DNA of 64,000 bases from the NCBI RefSeq assembly GCF_900129155.1, contig NZ_FQVF01000014.1, forward strand, positions 62,001 to 126,000. The letters run 5' to 3'. Every line of letters starts with the position of its first letter. The stretch's first letter is position 1. This document shows positions 56,264-64,000 of the stretch, piece by piece. The DNA comes from Marinomonas polaris DSM 16579 (GTDB lineage: Bacteria; Pseudomonadota; Gammaproteobacteria; Pseudomonadales; Marinomonadaceae). A program made the position numbers and the translations under genes. The notes under the pieces are model-generated. The model did not search any database, had not been told where the DNA came from, and was given only the letters and a program-made list of their open reading frames with translations.

Positions 56264-57333
56264 GCGATGTCAAAAGAGTCGTTATAATGGCTGGTGGAAC
56301 AGGCGGTCATATCTATCCAGCATTGGCTTGTGCTCAAAGTTTTAAGAATAAAGGTGTCGATGTTCAATGGCTTGGCTCTAAAGGTGGGATGGAGGAAACT
56401 CTTGTGCCTAAACATGACATAGCATTGCATTCTTTATCTATCAAAGGAGTGAGAGGCAAAGGAGTTTTAGGTCTTTTGGTCGCTCCTTTTAGGATCTTGC
56501 ATGCTATTGGGCAGGCGGTGGCTGTTTTGCAAAAAATCAAGCCCGATGTCGTTCTAGGTATGGGTGGGTTTGTTGCAGGTCCTGGTGGCGTAGCTGCTAA
56601 AATTTTAGGTATTCCATTAGTCGTGCATGAGCAGAACGCCGTTGCTGGTACTACTAATAGGTTACTCTCTAAAGTAGCAAGTTTAAGGTTGCAGGCTTTT
56701 GATGGTGCACTACCTAACGCTATTAGCGTTGGTAATCCGATTCGAAGCGATATTTTGGAGCAGCGTGTTCGAGTATCAAGAAGCGGTGTCGCAAGGCCTT
56801 TGCGATTGCTTGTTGTGGGTGGGAGTTTGGGCGCAAAGGCGATTAACGATGTCATTCCTCAGGTTTTAGCGGAATGGCCTTTCACTCAGCGTTTAGATGT
56901 ATGGCATCAGACTGGTATTCGTAATTTTGAAGCGGTATCAGAACTTTATAAAGAGGCAAAGGTTGACGCTCGTGTTGAGGCCTACTTGGATAATATGGAT
57001 CAAGCATATTATTGGGCTGATATTGTGTTGTGCCGAGCTGGCGCTATGACGGTGAGTGAGCTTGCTGTTGCCGGCTTGCCTTCCATTTTAGTGCCTTATC
57101 CGCATGCTATAGATGATCACCAAACGGCAAATGCGTGTTATTTAGAAAAAGTTGGGGCTGCATATCTTTTGCCGCAACCACAGCTAGGTTGTGAAAAAAT
57201 CATTTCTTTGCTTTCTGGTTTTGTAGAAAGTGAAGAGACATTATTGAAAATGGGTGAGCAGGCCAAGCTGGTTGCTCGTCCAAATGCGACACAAGAAGTT
57301 GTTGCACACTGTTTAAGGTTAATAAAATCATGA
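56260..57333 (+). CDS. murG: UDP-GlcNAc:lipid I GlcNAc transferase MurG
   Basis: MurG makes lipid II on the cytoplasmic face. The 357-residue GT-B enzyme begins [17 protein letters not shown], followed by [17 protein letters not shown] and [16 protein letters not shown]. The donor-binding part shows [31 protein letters not shown] and [14 protein letters not shown]. It overlaps both neighbours by 4 bases. Confidence 0.97.
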   Translation: MSDVKRVVIMAGGTGGHIYPALACAQSFKNKGVDVQWLGSKGGMEETLVPKHDIALHSLSIKGVRGKGVLGLLVAPFRILHAIGQAVAVLQKIKPDVVLGMGGFVAGPGGVAAKILGIPLVVHEQNAVAGTTNRLLSKVASLRLQAFDGALPNAISVGNPIRSDILEQRVRVSRSGVARPLRLLVVGGSLGAKAINDVIPQVLAEWPFTQRLDVWHQTGIRNFEAVSELYKEAKVDARVEAYLDNMDQAYYWADIVLCRAGAMTVSELAVAGLPSILVPYPHAIDDHQTANACYLEKVGAAYLLPQPQLGCEKIISLLSGFVESEETLLKMGEQAKLVARPNATQEVVAHCLRLIKS

Positions 57334-58751
57334 TTGATATTAAAGCTCAGTACGATATTCCTACGATGCGCCGTATTCAAAATATCCACTTTATTGGTAT
57401 TGGTGGTGTTGGTATGTGTGGTATTGCAGAGGTATTGCATAACCAAGGCTATCAAGTTTCAGGGTCTGATCTTAAAGCGTCGTCTACCACGGAACGTTTA
57501 GAAGAATTAGGTATCAAGATTTATCTAGGGCATTTAGAAGAAAACGTTTATGACGCCCATGTGATTGTGGTGTCTACCGCGATAAATGAACAAAACCCAG
57601 AAATCATCTGGGGTAAAGAACATAGAATTCCGATTGTTCGAAGAGCAGAAATGCTGGCTGAATTAATGCGTTATCGCCATGGTATTGCTGTAGCGGGTAC
57701 TCATGGCAAAACAACGACAACGAGCTTGATGGCATCTATATTAGCGGCTACTGGTGAAGCGCCAACATTTGTTATTGGTGGGCGTTTAACTAGCGCTGGG
57801 GCAAATGCACAATTGGGTAGTAGTGCTTATCTTGTTGCTGAGGCTGATGAAAGTGATGCGTCATTCCTGCATTTGCAACCACAGACGGTGATAGTGACTA
57901 ATATCGATGAAGATCATATGGACACTTATGATGGTGACTTTGAAAAGGTTAAGCATACTTTCATTGAGTTTGTGCATAACCTGCCTTTTTATGGTTTAGC
58001 TGTTTTATGTGTTGATGACGAAAATGTTCGTGAAATTCTGCCTTCTTTGAGTCGCCCAGTTTTAACGTATGGTATTGATCAAGAAGCGGACTTTTATGCG
58101 ACTGAGATTGTGCAAACTGGCCGTTATTGTGAGTTTTTGGCGCATCGTCCTGAAGGTGAGCCCTTGAAAATTCGCTTGCCGATGCCAGGTCGTCACAATG
58201 TACTTAATGCTCTTGCAACGATTGCTGTTGCCACCGATTTGGGTGTTGAAGCAATAGCTATCCAAGCTGGACTAATGGGCTTTGAAGGTGTCGGGCGCCG
58301 TTTTCAAGAGCAGAAACCGTTAGAGCTTCCTAATCGTTCGAGTGTTATGTTTGTTGATGACTATGGTCATCACCCGAGTGAAGTATTAGCAACTATTAAG
58401 GCGATCCGTGCAGGTTGGCCTGAGAAGCGCTTAGTCATGGTTTATCAGCCGCATCGTTATACTCGAACCCGTGATCTTTATGAAGATTTTGTGCGAGTTC
58501 TGTCTCAAGTGGATGTTTTGCTCTTGCTGGATGTTTACTCCGCTGGCGAAGCGCCTATCAACGGTGCTGACAGTCGTTCTTTGTGTGGCAGTATTCGTCA
58601 GCGGGGTAATGTTGATCCTATTCATGTTGGTAGTGAGGCGGATTTACGTTCTATTTTGAGTAATGTTTTGCGCGAAGGTGATTTGTTGATTACGCAAGGT
58701 GCTGGTGATATCGGTATGGTTTCTAAAAACTTATCAGTGAGCGGAATTTAA
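57330..58751 (+). CDS. murC: UDP-MurNAc:L-alanine ligase MurC
   Basis: MurC attaches the first amino acid of the stem peptide. The 473-residue protein starts [23 protein letters not shown] and has the P-loop [36 protein letters not shown] and [12 protein letters not shown], followed by YQPHRYTRT. It is 1 base before ddl. It is the last of the Mur ligases in the cluster. Confidence 0.97.
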   Translation: MIDIKAQYDIPTMRRIQNIHFIGIGGVGMCGIAEVLHNQGYQVSGSDLKASSTTERLEELGIKIYLGHLEENVYDAHVIVVSTAINEQNPEIIWGKEHRIPIVRRAEMLAELMRYRHGIAVAGTHGKTTTTSLMASILAATGEAPTFVIGGRLTSAGANAQLGSSAYLVAEADESDASFLHLQPQTVIVTNIDEDHMDTYDGDFEKVKHTFIEFVHNLPFYGLAVLCVDDENVREILPSLSRPVLTYGIDQEADFYATEIVQTGRYCEFLAHRPEGEPLKIRLPMPGRHNVLNALATIAVATDLGVEAIAIQAGLMGFEGVGRRFQEQKPLELPNRSSVMFVDDYGHHPSEVLATIKAIRAGWPEKRLVMVYQPHRYTRTRDLYEDFVRVLSQVDVLLLLDVYSAGEAPINGADSRSLCGSIRQRGNVDPIHVGSEADLRSILSNVLREGDLLITQGAGDIGMVSKNLSVSGI

Positions 58752-58752
58752 T

Positions 58753-59706
58753 ATGCCTAAAACACTAAAAGAATCAGTTATTGCCGTCATTTATGGCGGC
58801 CGTTCTGCGGAACGCGAAGTTTCAATGCAAAGCGGTCCTTTGGTTGCTGAGGGGTTGCGTTCAAAAGGTTTTCAGGTGGTAGAGCTTGATCTTTATGGTC
58901 CTGATGCCGCGCTAGATCCTATTGCTCAATTGCAGTCTATTAAGTTTGATCTTGCTTTCATTGCCTTACATGGTGGGGAGGGTGAAGATGGTCGAGTTCA
59001 GGCTTTACTTGAAATGTTTGGTAAGCCGTATACAGGTAGTTCGCCCTTAGCTTGCGGTTTGGCTATGGATAAAGTCTTAACTAAGCGTTTTTGGAATGGT
59101 ATTGGCATTCCGACTCCCGCTTATTTATCTTTTGTCGATCATGCGAATGCGGATGTAATTGAGGAGCAGATGTCTTATCCAATGATTGTTAAGCCTTCTA
59201 GAGAGGGTTCTACCATTGGGATTAACAAGGCTATGAATAGAGCTGAGCTTGATGATGCTCTTCTAAAGGCGCTTGAGTATGACTCTGATATATTGGTCGA
59301 AGAATTTGTCGATGGGCCTGAATTTACTATTACGGTTATCGATGATGTCGCTTATCCGCCAATAGGTTTGAAGCCTGCTCCGAATCATAAGCTTTATGAT
59401 TATGAGGCTAAATATATAGCGGATGATACTGAATATTTGTTGCCTTGTGGTTTAGATGAAGATGATGAAAATGAGTTGCAAATGCTGGCTCTGGATGCTT
59501 ATCGTTCATTAGGTTGCTCTGGTTGGGGGCGTGTCGATGTCATGCGAGATCAAGCTGGTGTGTTTTGGGTGTTGGAAGTTAACACTGCACCAGGTATGAC
59601 GTCTCATAGCTTAGTGCCTATGGCGGCTAAATATGTGGGCATTGATTATGCGTCACTTGTGGAGAAAATTGCGCAAAATGCTTGGGATAAAGTAGGGCGT
59701 AATTGA
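58753..59706 (+). CDS. ddl: D-alanine:D-alanine ligase Ddl
   Basis: This ATP-grasp ligase makes the D-Ala-D-Ala that MurF uses. The 317-residue protein shows VIYGGRSAEREVSMQSG, IALHGGEGEDGRVQALLE, KPSREGSTIGI and the terminal EVNTAPGMTSHSL. The DdlB-type place between murC and ftsQ is standard. Its TGA stop is followed by TTT and the ftsQ ATG, so the two genes are in the same frame. Confidence 0.96.
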   Translation: MPKTLKESVIAVIYGGRSAEREVSMQSGPLVAEGLRSKGFQVVELDLYGPDAALDPIAQLQSIKFDLAFIALHGGEGEDGRVQALLEMFGKPYTGSSPLACGLAMDKVLTKRFWNGIGIPTPAYLSFVDHANADVIEEQMSYPMIVKPSREGSTIGINKAMNRAELDDALLKALEYDSDILVEEFVDGPEFTITVIDDVAYPPIGLKPAPNHKLYDYEAKYIADDTEYLLPCGLDEDDENELQMLALDAYRSLGCSGWGRVDVMRDQAGVFWVLEVNTAPGMTSHSLVPMAAKYVGIDYASLVEKIAQNAWDKVGRN

Positions 59707-59709
59707 TTT

Positions 59710-60390
59710 ATGAGGATAGCGGCACTAATCGGGGCAGTTTTATTGATATTGGTGGCGGTTTTTCAGGGGAATGATTCATCTGAAACTTGGTTTGCTATTC
59801 AAAAGATCGAGATTAAAGGTGATTTGAAATACGCAACTGAAGATGAGTTGCAATCTGATTATTCATCTTTGCTTGGTCAGAGTCTTCTGAGTGTCTCTTT
59901 GTCCGATGCTTTGGCTACTGTTTTGTCATCTGAATGGGTAGCAAGTGCAGAGATTCGTAAAGTTTGGCCAAATACGTTGCAGGTGCTTGTTCATGAACAT
60001 ACGCCTCTTGCATACTGGGGGGATGGGCAATTGATATCCACCTCGGCGGTAGTCATTACGCCGCCTAAGGTGCCTAATTTGCCGCTTACTAGATTGTATG
60101 GTCCCGAAGACTCAAGTGATGTTGTGTTAGAGCAGTTTGGATTGGTTAGTCAGGTGCTTGCTTCAACGTCTCTACGTGTTTCTACTCTTACCTTAGAGCC
60201 AAGGGGAGCGTGGAGTATTATTTTTACCAATGGTGTAGCGGTCAAGTTGGGTAGGGAGGAGATTTTAGAAAGATTGCAGCGCTTTATAGCTGTGTATAAA
60301 AGTGATTTATCGGGTAGAATAGACCAGATAACGTCAGTCGACGCTCGCTATCCTCATGGGGTGGCTGTAGGTTGGAAAAAAAATAAATGA
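59710..60390 (+). CDS. ftsQ: Cell division protein FtsQ with minimal cytoplasmic tail
   Basis: FtsQ is the divisome protein that binds FtsBL. The 226-residue protein is shorter than most (E. coli about 276). It starts RIAALIGAVLLILVAVFQG, so the membrane helix begins about three residues in, and the usual cytoplasmic tail of 20 or more residues is absent. The POTRA domain follows (AIQKIEIKGDLKYATEDEL) with a beta domain ending in RYPHGVAVGWK. No longer start is possible because the ddl TGA at 59704-59706 is in the same frame. A 75-base gap separates it from ftsA. Confidence 0.9.
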   Translation: MRIAALIGAVLLILVAVFQGNDSSETWFAIQKIEIKGDLKYATEDELQSDYSSLLGQSLLSVSLSDALATVLSSEWVASAEIRKVWPNTLQVLVHEHTPLAYWGDGQLISTSAVVITPPKVPNLPLTRLYGPEDSSDVVLEQFGLVSQVLASTSLRVSTLTLEPRGAWSIIFTNGVAVKLGREEILERLQRFIAVYKSDLSGRIDQITSVDARYPHGVAVGWKKNK

Positions 60391-60465
60391 TATTGGCCTG
60401 TTTGTTGCTTTTTTATACAGCAAAGAAGGTCTTTTCAAAACAACACGTAATGCCGGGAAGGTGAA

Positions 60466-61740
60466 ATGATAGTCGGTTTGGATGTAGGCACATCGAAAGT
60501 TATCTGTTTGGTTGGCGAAGTTCTAGCTGATGGTAGTTTGGAAATTGTCGGTATTGGCTCTCATAGTTCAAAAGGTATGAAGCGTGGTGTTGTAATCAAC
60601 ATTGAGTCAACGGTTCAGTCAATTCAGCGTGCCGTCGAAGAAGCTGAGTTGATGGCTGGGTGTAATATACATTCAGTTTATGTCAGTGTTGCTGGTAGTC
60701 ATATTCGGAGTTTGAATTCTCACGGTATAGTTGCCGTCAAAAATGGTGAAGTTCAAAAAGAAGATATAGATCGAGTTATTGATGCTGCACAGGCTGTGCC
60801 GATATCTTCTGATCAGCGAGTGCTTCATATATTGCCTCAGGAGTATCACATTGATTCCCAAGAAGGTATTAAAGATCCTCTTGGCATGTCGGGTGTTCGA
60901 CTTGAAGCGAATGTGCATTTGATTTCTGGTGCTGTTAACGCTGTGATGAATGTTGAGAAGTGCATTAAACGATGTGGGTTGGGGGTAGATGGTGTCATCT
61001 TATCTCAGCTTGCTTCTAGTGAATCTTCACTTAGTGAGGATGAAAAAGATTTAGGTGTTTGCTTGATTGATATTGGTGCGGGAACATCTGATATTGCTGT
61101 CTGGATTGATGGTGCTTTGCATCATACAGCAGTGGTTCCGGTTGCTGGTGATCAGGTTACAAATGATATTTCGATGGCTTTACGCACACCAACTCAGCAT
61201 GCGGAAGAAATCAAAGTGAAATATGCATGTGCCATGTCTTCTATGGCATCCGCGGATCAGGTTCTTCAGGTGCCAAGTGTTGGTGATCGTCAGCCAAGAT
61301 CAATCACTCGTCATGCTTTGACAGAGGTTGTTGAGGCAAGATATGAAGAAATTTATAATTTAATTCTGGATGAATTAAGACGTAGTGGTTATGCGGAGCG
61401 TATCCCTGCAGGTATTGTAATTACTGGTGGTACGTCGCTTATGGAAGGTGCGGCGGAGTTGGCTGAGAAGGTATTTCAGATGCCAATTCGATTATCTTTA
61501 CCAGATTGCACTAAAGGAATGTCTGACATTGTCGATAACCCTATATATTCAACAAGTGTTGGATTATTGGCTTATGGTAGTAAAGAGGCTGAAGTAACCG
61601 AGATCTCGAAGCGGATGATGTCTAAGACGCAAACTAAACGAGAATCATCAGTTCTGGTTCCTAAAAAAGAAATCGGGCCATCCTTCAGTGCAACGAAGGC
61701 ATGGCAGAAATTAAAGCACTGGTTTCAGAGTTATATTTAG
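60466..61740 (+). CDS. ftsA: Cell division protein FtsA
   Basis: FtsA is the actin-like protein that tethers FtsZ to the membrane and recruits later divisome proteins. The 424-residue protein starts MIVGLDVGTSKVICLVGEV (phosphate-1 motif), has an SHS2/1C domain, ICLIDIGAGTSDIAV-type phosphate-2 motif (VCLIDIGAGTSDIAVW) and ITGGTSLMEGAAELA. The C-terminal amphipathic helix AWQKLKHWFQSYI is the membrane anchor. The N-terminus lacks about a dozen residues present before the first strand in E. coli. The 75-base gap before it could hold a promoter, but I see no clear boxes. Confidence 0.95.
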   Translation: MIVGLDVGTSKVICLVGEVLADGSLEIVGIGSHSSKGMKRGVVINIESTVQSIQRAVEEAELMAGCNIHSVYVSVAGSHIRSLNSHGIVAVKNGEVQKEDIDRVIDAAQAVPISSDQRVLHILPQEYHIDSQEGIKDPLGMSGVRLEANVHLISGAVNAVMNVEKCIKRCGLGVDGVILSQLASSESSLSEDEKDLGVCLIDIGAGTSDIAVWIDGALHHTAVVPVAGDQVTNDISMALRTPTQHAEEIKVKYACAMSSMASADQVLQVPSVGDRQPRSITRHALTEVVEARYEEIYNLILDELRRSGYAERIPAGIVITGGTSLMEGAAELAEKVFQMPIRLSLPDCTKGMSDIVDNPIYSTSVGLLAYGSKEAEVTEISKRMMSKTQTKRESSVLVPKKEIGPSFSATKAWQKLKHWFQSYI

Positions 61741-61779
61741 TCAGAATTGATTGTGAATTTATTGAGGAGCGATAAGCCC

Positions 61780-63009
61780 ATGAATGTCTTTGATTTAGCC
61801 GAAGATAATTTATCAGATAATGCTGTTATTAAAGTTATCGGTGTCGGTGGTGGTGGCGGTAATGCTGTACGTCATATGCTTGAAAATCGATTGGAAGGTG
61901 TTGAGTTCATTTGTGCTAACACTGACTCTAAAGCGCTGATAGGCTTTGAGACTGGAGTCTCTTTGCAGTTAGGCTCAACCATTACTAAAGGGTTGGGTGC
62001 TGGGGCAAATCCAGAGGTGGGTAGAGATTCAGCCTTAGAAGATCAAGAAAAAATCACCCAGTTGCTGACTGGTGCAGATATGGTGTTCATCACTGCTGGT
62101 ATGGGTGGTGGAACGGGTACAGGTGCTGCGCCAGTTATTGCCAAAGTCGCGCGTGAATTAGGTATTTTGACGGTGGCGGTTGTTACTAAGCCTTTTCCTT
62201 TTGAAGGTCGTCGCCGCGCAAGAGTTGCTGAGGAAGGTGTTAAGGAGTTGCGTGAAAATGTCGATTCCTTGATTACTGTTCCAAATGAGCGTCTTTTGCC
62301 TGTATTGGGTAAGAATATTTCATTGCTGAAGGCATTTGGTGAAGCAAATAATGTTTTGTTTAATGCGGTTCAGGGTATTACAGATTTGATTATGCGACCT
62401 GGTTTAATCAACGTCGACTTTGCAGATGTAAGAACAGTTATGTCTGAAATGGGAATGGCGATGATGGGTACTGGATCTGCATCTGGTGAGGATAGAGCTA
62501 GAGTAGCTGCTGAGGCTGCAATACATAATCCATTGCTTGAAGATATTAACCTTAGAGGTGCGCGTGGCGTGCTGGTGAACATTACAGCAAACGAAGAAGT
62601 TGGTTTGTCTGAGTTTACTGAGGTTGGTAGCATTATTGAAGAATATGCATCGGAAGATGCTACTGTCGTGATTGGTTGTGCAATTGATCCTAGTGTAGGA
62701 GATGAAATGCGAGTCACGGTAGTTGCCACTGGTTTAGAGGGTCGCTCTGCAGTTGAAATGAAGTCTGCTGTTGGTGAATCTGTTGTCTCTCAACCAGTTG
62801 TGGCAAAGGTCGAGCAGGTTATTGAAAGTGAAAACGCTAAAATGACTGTTGCTCAATCTGTGCCGAAGCCTTCACAGCATGTGAAAGCAGAAGTGGTAGA
62901 GAAAAACTTGGATGAAAAGAAGGGGTCTGTTGATTCTGCCTCTATTTCAAGTGGCGATAAATTATCGTATTTGGACATTCCAGCATTTTTGCGTCGTCAA
63001 GCTGACTAG
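61780..63009 (+). CDS. ftsZ: Cell division GTPase FtsZ
   Basis: FtsZ polymerises into the Z ring. The ATG at 61780, with GAGGAG 10 bases upstream, gives 409 residues; an in-frame TTG 33 bases earlier is not used. The tubulin signature GGGTGTG is at 109-115, and the KVIGVGGGGGNAV nucleotide-binding start and NTDSKAL motif are present. A variable linker of about 75 residues leads to the C-terminal peptide LDIPAFLRRQAD that binds FtsA and ZipA. lpxC follows after 106 bases. Confidence 0.97.
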   Translation: MNVFDLAEDNLSDNAVIKVIGVGGGGGNAVRHMLENRLEGVEFICANTDSKALIGFETGVSLQLGSTITKGLGAGANPEVGRDSALEDQEKITQLLTGADMVFITAGMGGGTGTGAAPVIAKVARELGILTVAVVTKPFPFEGRRRARVAEEGVKELRENVDSLITVPNERLLPVLGKNISLLKAFGEANNVLFNAVQGITDLIMRPGLINVDFADVRTVMSEMGMAMMGTGSASGEDRARVAAEAAIHNPLLEDINLRGARGVLVNITANEEVGLSEFTEVGSIIEEYASEDATVVIGCAIDPSVGDEMRVTVVATGLEGRSAVEMKSAVGESVVSQPVVAKVEQVIESENAKMTVAQSVPKPSQHVKAEVVEKNLDEKKGSVDSASISSGDKLSYLDIPAFLRRQAD

Positions 63010-63115
63010 TTTGAGTAAAAACGATGCAATATCAAGGCGTTGGATTGTATAAAAAATGTGTTATTGATACTATTTTTCAAAGAATAGTATCCAGTCATAA
63101 AAATGTAGGAATATA

Positions 63116-64000
63116 ATGGTACGCCAACACACACTTAAAAACATTATTCGAGCAACTGGAGTGGGATTGCACTCTGGCGAGAAAGTGTATTTGACACTAA
63201 AGCCTGCACCTGTGAATACAGGTATTGTATTTGTTCGTACAGACTTGGATCCAGTTGTAGAGATTCATGGTGATGCGCGAGCAGTCGGATCAACAAATTT
63301 TGCTACAGCTTTATGTCAGGGTGATGTGAAGGTAAGTACTGTAGAGCATTTGTTGTCTGCAATGGCTGGTTTGGGTGTAGATAACGCTTATGTAGAAGTG
63401 AGTGCTAGTGAAATTCCTCTTATGGATGGAAGTGCTAGCCCTTTTGTTTTTCTTCTGCAATCGGCAGGCCTAGAGGCTCAGAATGCACCAAAAAGATTTA
63501 TTCGAGTTAAGAAACCTATTCGAGTAGATGAAGGTGATAAGTTTGCTTCTCTTGAGCCTCATTCGGGATTTCGGTTGTCTTTCACAATTGACTTTCAACA
63601 TCCGGCTATTGGTGAGGATGTTCAAAGTACATCATTTGATTTTTCAACGACCACTTTTGTAAAAGAGATTAGTCGTGCGAGAACATTTGGTTTTATGAAA
63701 GATCTTGAATACTTTAAGAATAACAACCTTGCTCGTGGTGCAAACATGGAAAATGCCATCGTATTAGATGACTACCGTGTGCTAAATGATGAAGGTTTAC
63801 GCTACCGAGATGAATTGGTGCGTCATAAAATTTTGGATGCGATCGGTGATCTTTATCTTCTTGGTCATAGCTTGATTGGTGAGTATAAGGCTTACAAATC
63901 AGGTCATGCTTTGAATAATAAGCTATTGCTTGCTCTGCTTGAGCATCAGGATGCTTGGGAATATGTTGTTTTCGAAGATGAAGCGCAAACGACACCAATT
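63116..64000 (+). CDS. lpxC: UDP-3-O-acyl-N-acetylglucosamine deacetylase LpxC (3' end outside window)
   Basis: LpxC performs the committed step of lipid A synthesis. The ATG at 63116, after TAGGA, opens a frame that runs off the window edge with 295 codons visible, about ten short of the E. coli length. Zinc ligands H78 (in TVEHLLSAM), H237 and D241 (RHKILD) and the catalytic histidine H264 (SGHALNN) are all present. Position after ftsZ, at the end of the dcw cluster, is standard. Confidence 0.96.
   Translation, partial: MVRQHTLKNIIRATGVGLHSGEKVYLTLKPAPVNTGIVFVRTDLDPVVEIHGDARAVGSTNFATALCQGDVKVSTVEHLLSAMAGLGVDNAYVEVSASEIPLMDGSASPFVFLLQSAGLEAQNAPKRFIRVKKPIRVDEGDKFASLEPHSGFRLSFTIDFQHPAIGEDVQSTSFDFSTTTFVKEISRARTFGFMKDLEYFKNNNLARGANMENAIVLDDYRVLNDEGLRYRDELVRHKILDAIGDLYLLGHSLIGEYKAYKSGHALNNKLLLALLEHQDAWEYVVFEDEAQTTPI

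Noticed and set aside
63714-63998. Minus-strand frame of 94 codons at the right edge
   Set aside because: It is antisense to lpxC, whose active-site residues are all present on the plus strand.

Overview
The window is ordinary chromosomal DNA of a gammaproteobacterium. Gene content and order resemble Pseudomonas (psd, motAB, rsgA, orn, tsaE, amiB, mutL, miaA, hfq, hflX, hflKC, DUF2065, hisZ, purA; then rnpB and the dcw cluster), but base composition is AT-rich. A marine Oceanospirillales member, most likely Marinomonas or a close relative, fits best. This assignment rests on protein resemblance, synteny and base composition from memory, not on a database search.

Layout. (1) 1-4.6 kb: the end of a LysR gene, then a glycine betaine demethylation locus with divergent gbcA and gbcB and a GbdR-like regulator. 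(2) 4.6-13.9 kb: an accessory stretch. A polyprenyl-phosphate sugar transferase pair (GT2 plus ArnT-like) diverges from a two-component system. It is followed by pirin, GtrA, an FMN reductase, a nitronate monooxygenase-like protein, a DMT exporter and a VOC protein. (3) 14-19 kb: an asparagine/aspartate catabolic set (ansA, aspA, an AGCS symporter) diverging from an uncharacterised HTH regulator, with a striking phased repeat array between them. (4) 19-25 kb: tRNA-Leu(CAA), then queA-tgt-yajC-secD-secF. (5) 25-43.4 kb: psd, an HDOD protein, motAB, rsgA, orn, a TauE-like transporter and the long tsaE-to-purA housekeeping run. (6) 43.6-45.6 kb: a CpxRA-like two-component system. (7) 45.7-46.1 kb: RNase P RNA with a clear promoter. 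(8) 46.4-64 kb: the dcw cluster mraZ-rsmH-ftsL-ftsI-murE-murF-mraY-murD-ftsW-murG-murC-ddl-ftsQ-ftsA-ftsZ and lpxC, which runs off the right edge.

How it works together. Region 1 converts glycine betaine to dimethylglycine under a betaine-responsive activator. Region 3 converts asparagine to aspartate and then fumarate. Region 4 makes queuosine in tRNA and powers Sec export. Region 5 combines RNA processing, mismatch repair, tRNA modification, membrane proteolysis control and flagellar stators. Region 8 makes lipid II and builds the divisome, probably autoregulated by MraZ through repeats that overlap its own start codon.

I found no IS element, prophage, CRISPR array, toxin-antitoxin or defence system and no clear new multi-gene system. 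The best leads are the phased six-half-site array at 17971-18029 with its unfamiliar regulator, the MraZ boxes spaced exactly 20 bp apart over the mraZ start, the two-component-linked glycosyltransferase pair, and an FtsQ that essentially lacks its cytoplasmic tail.
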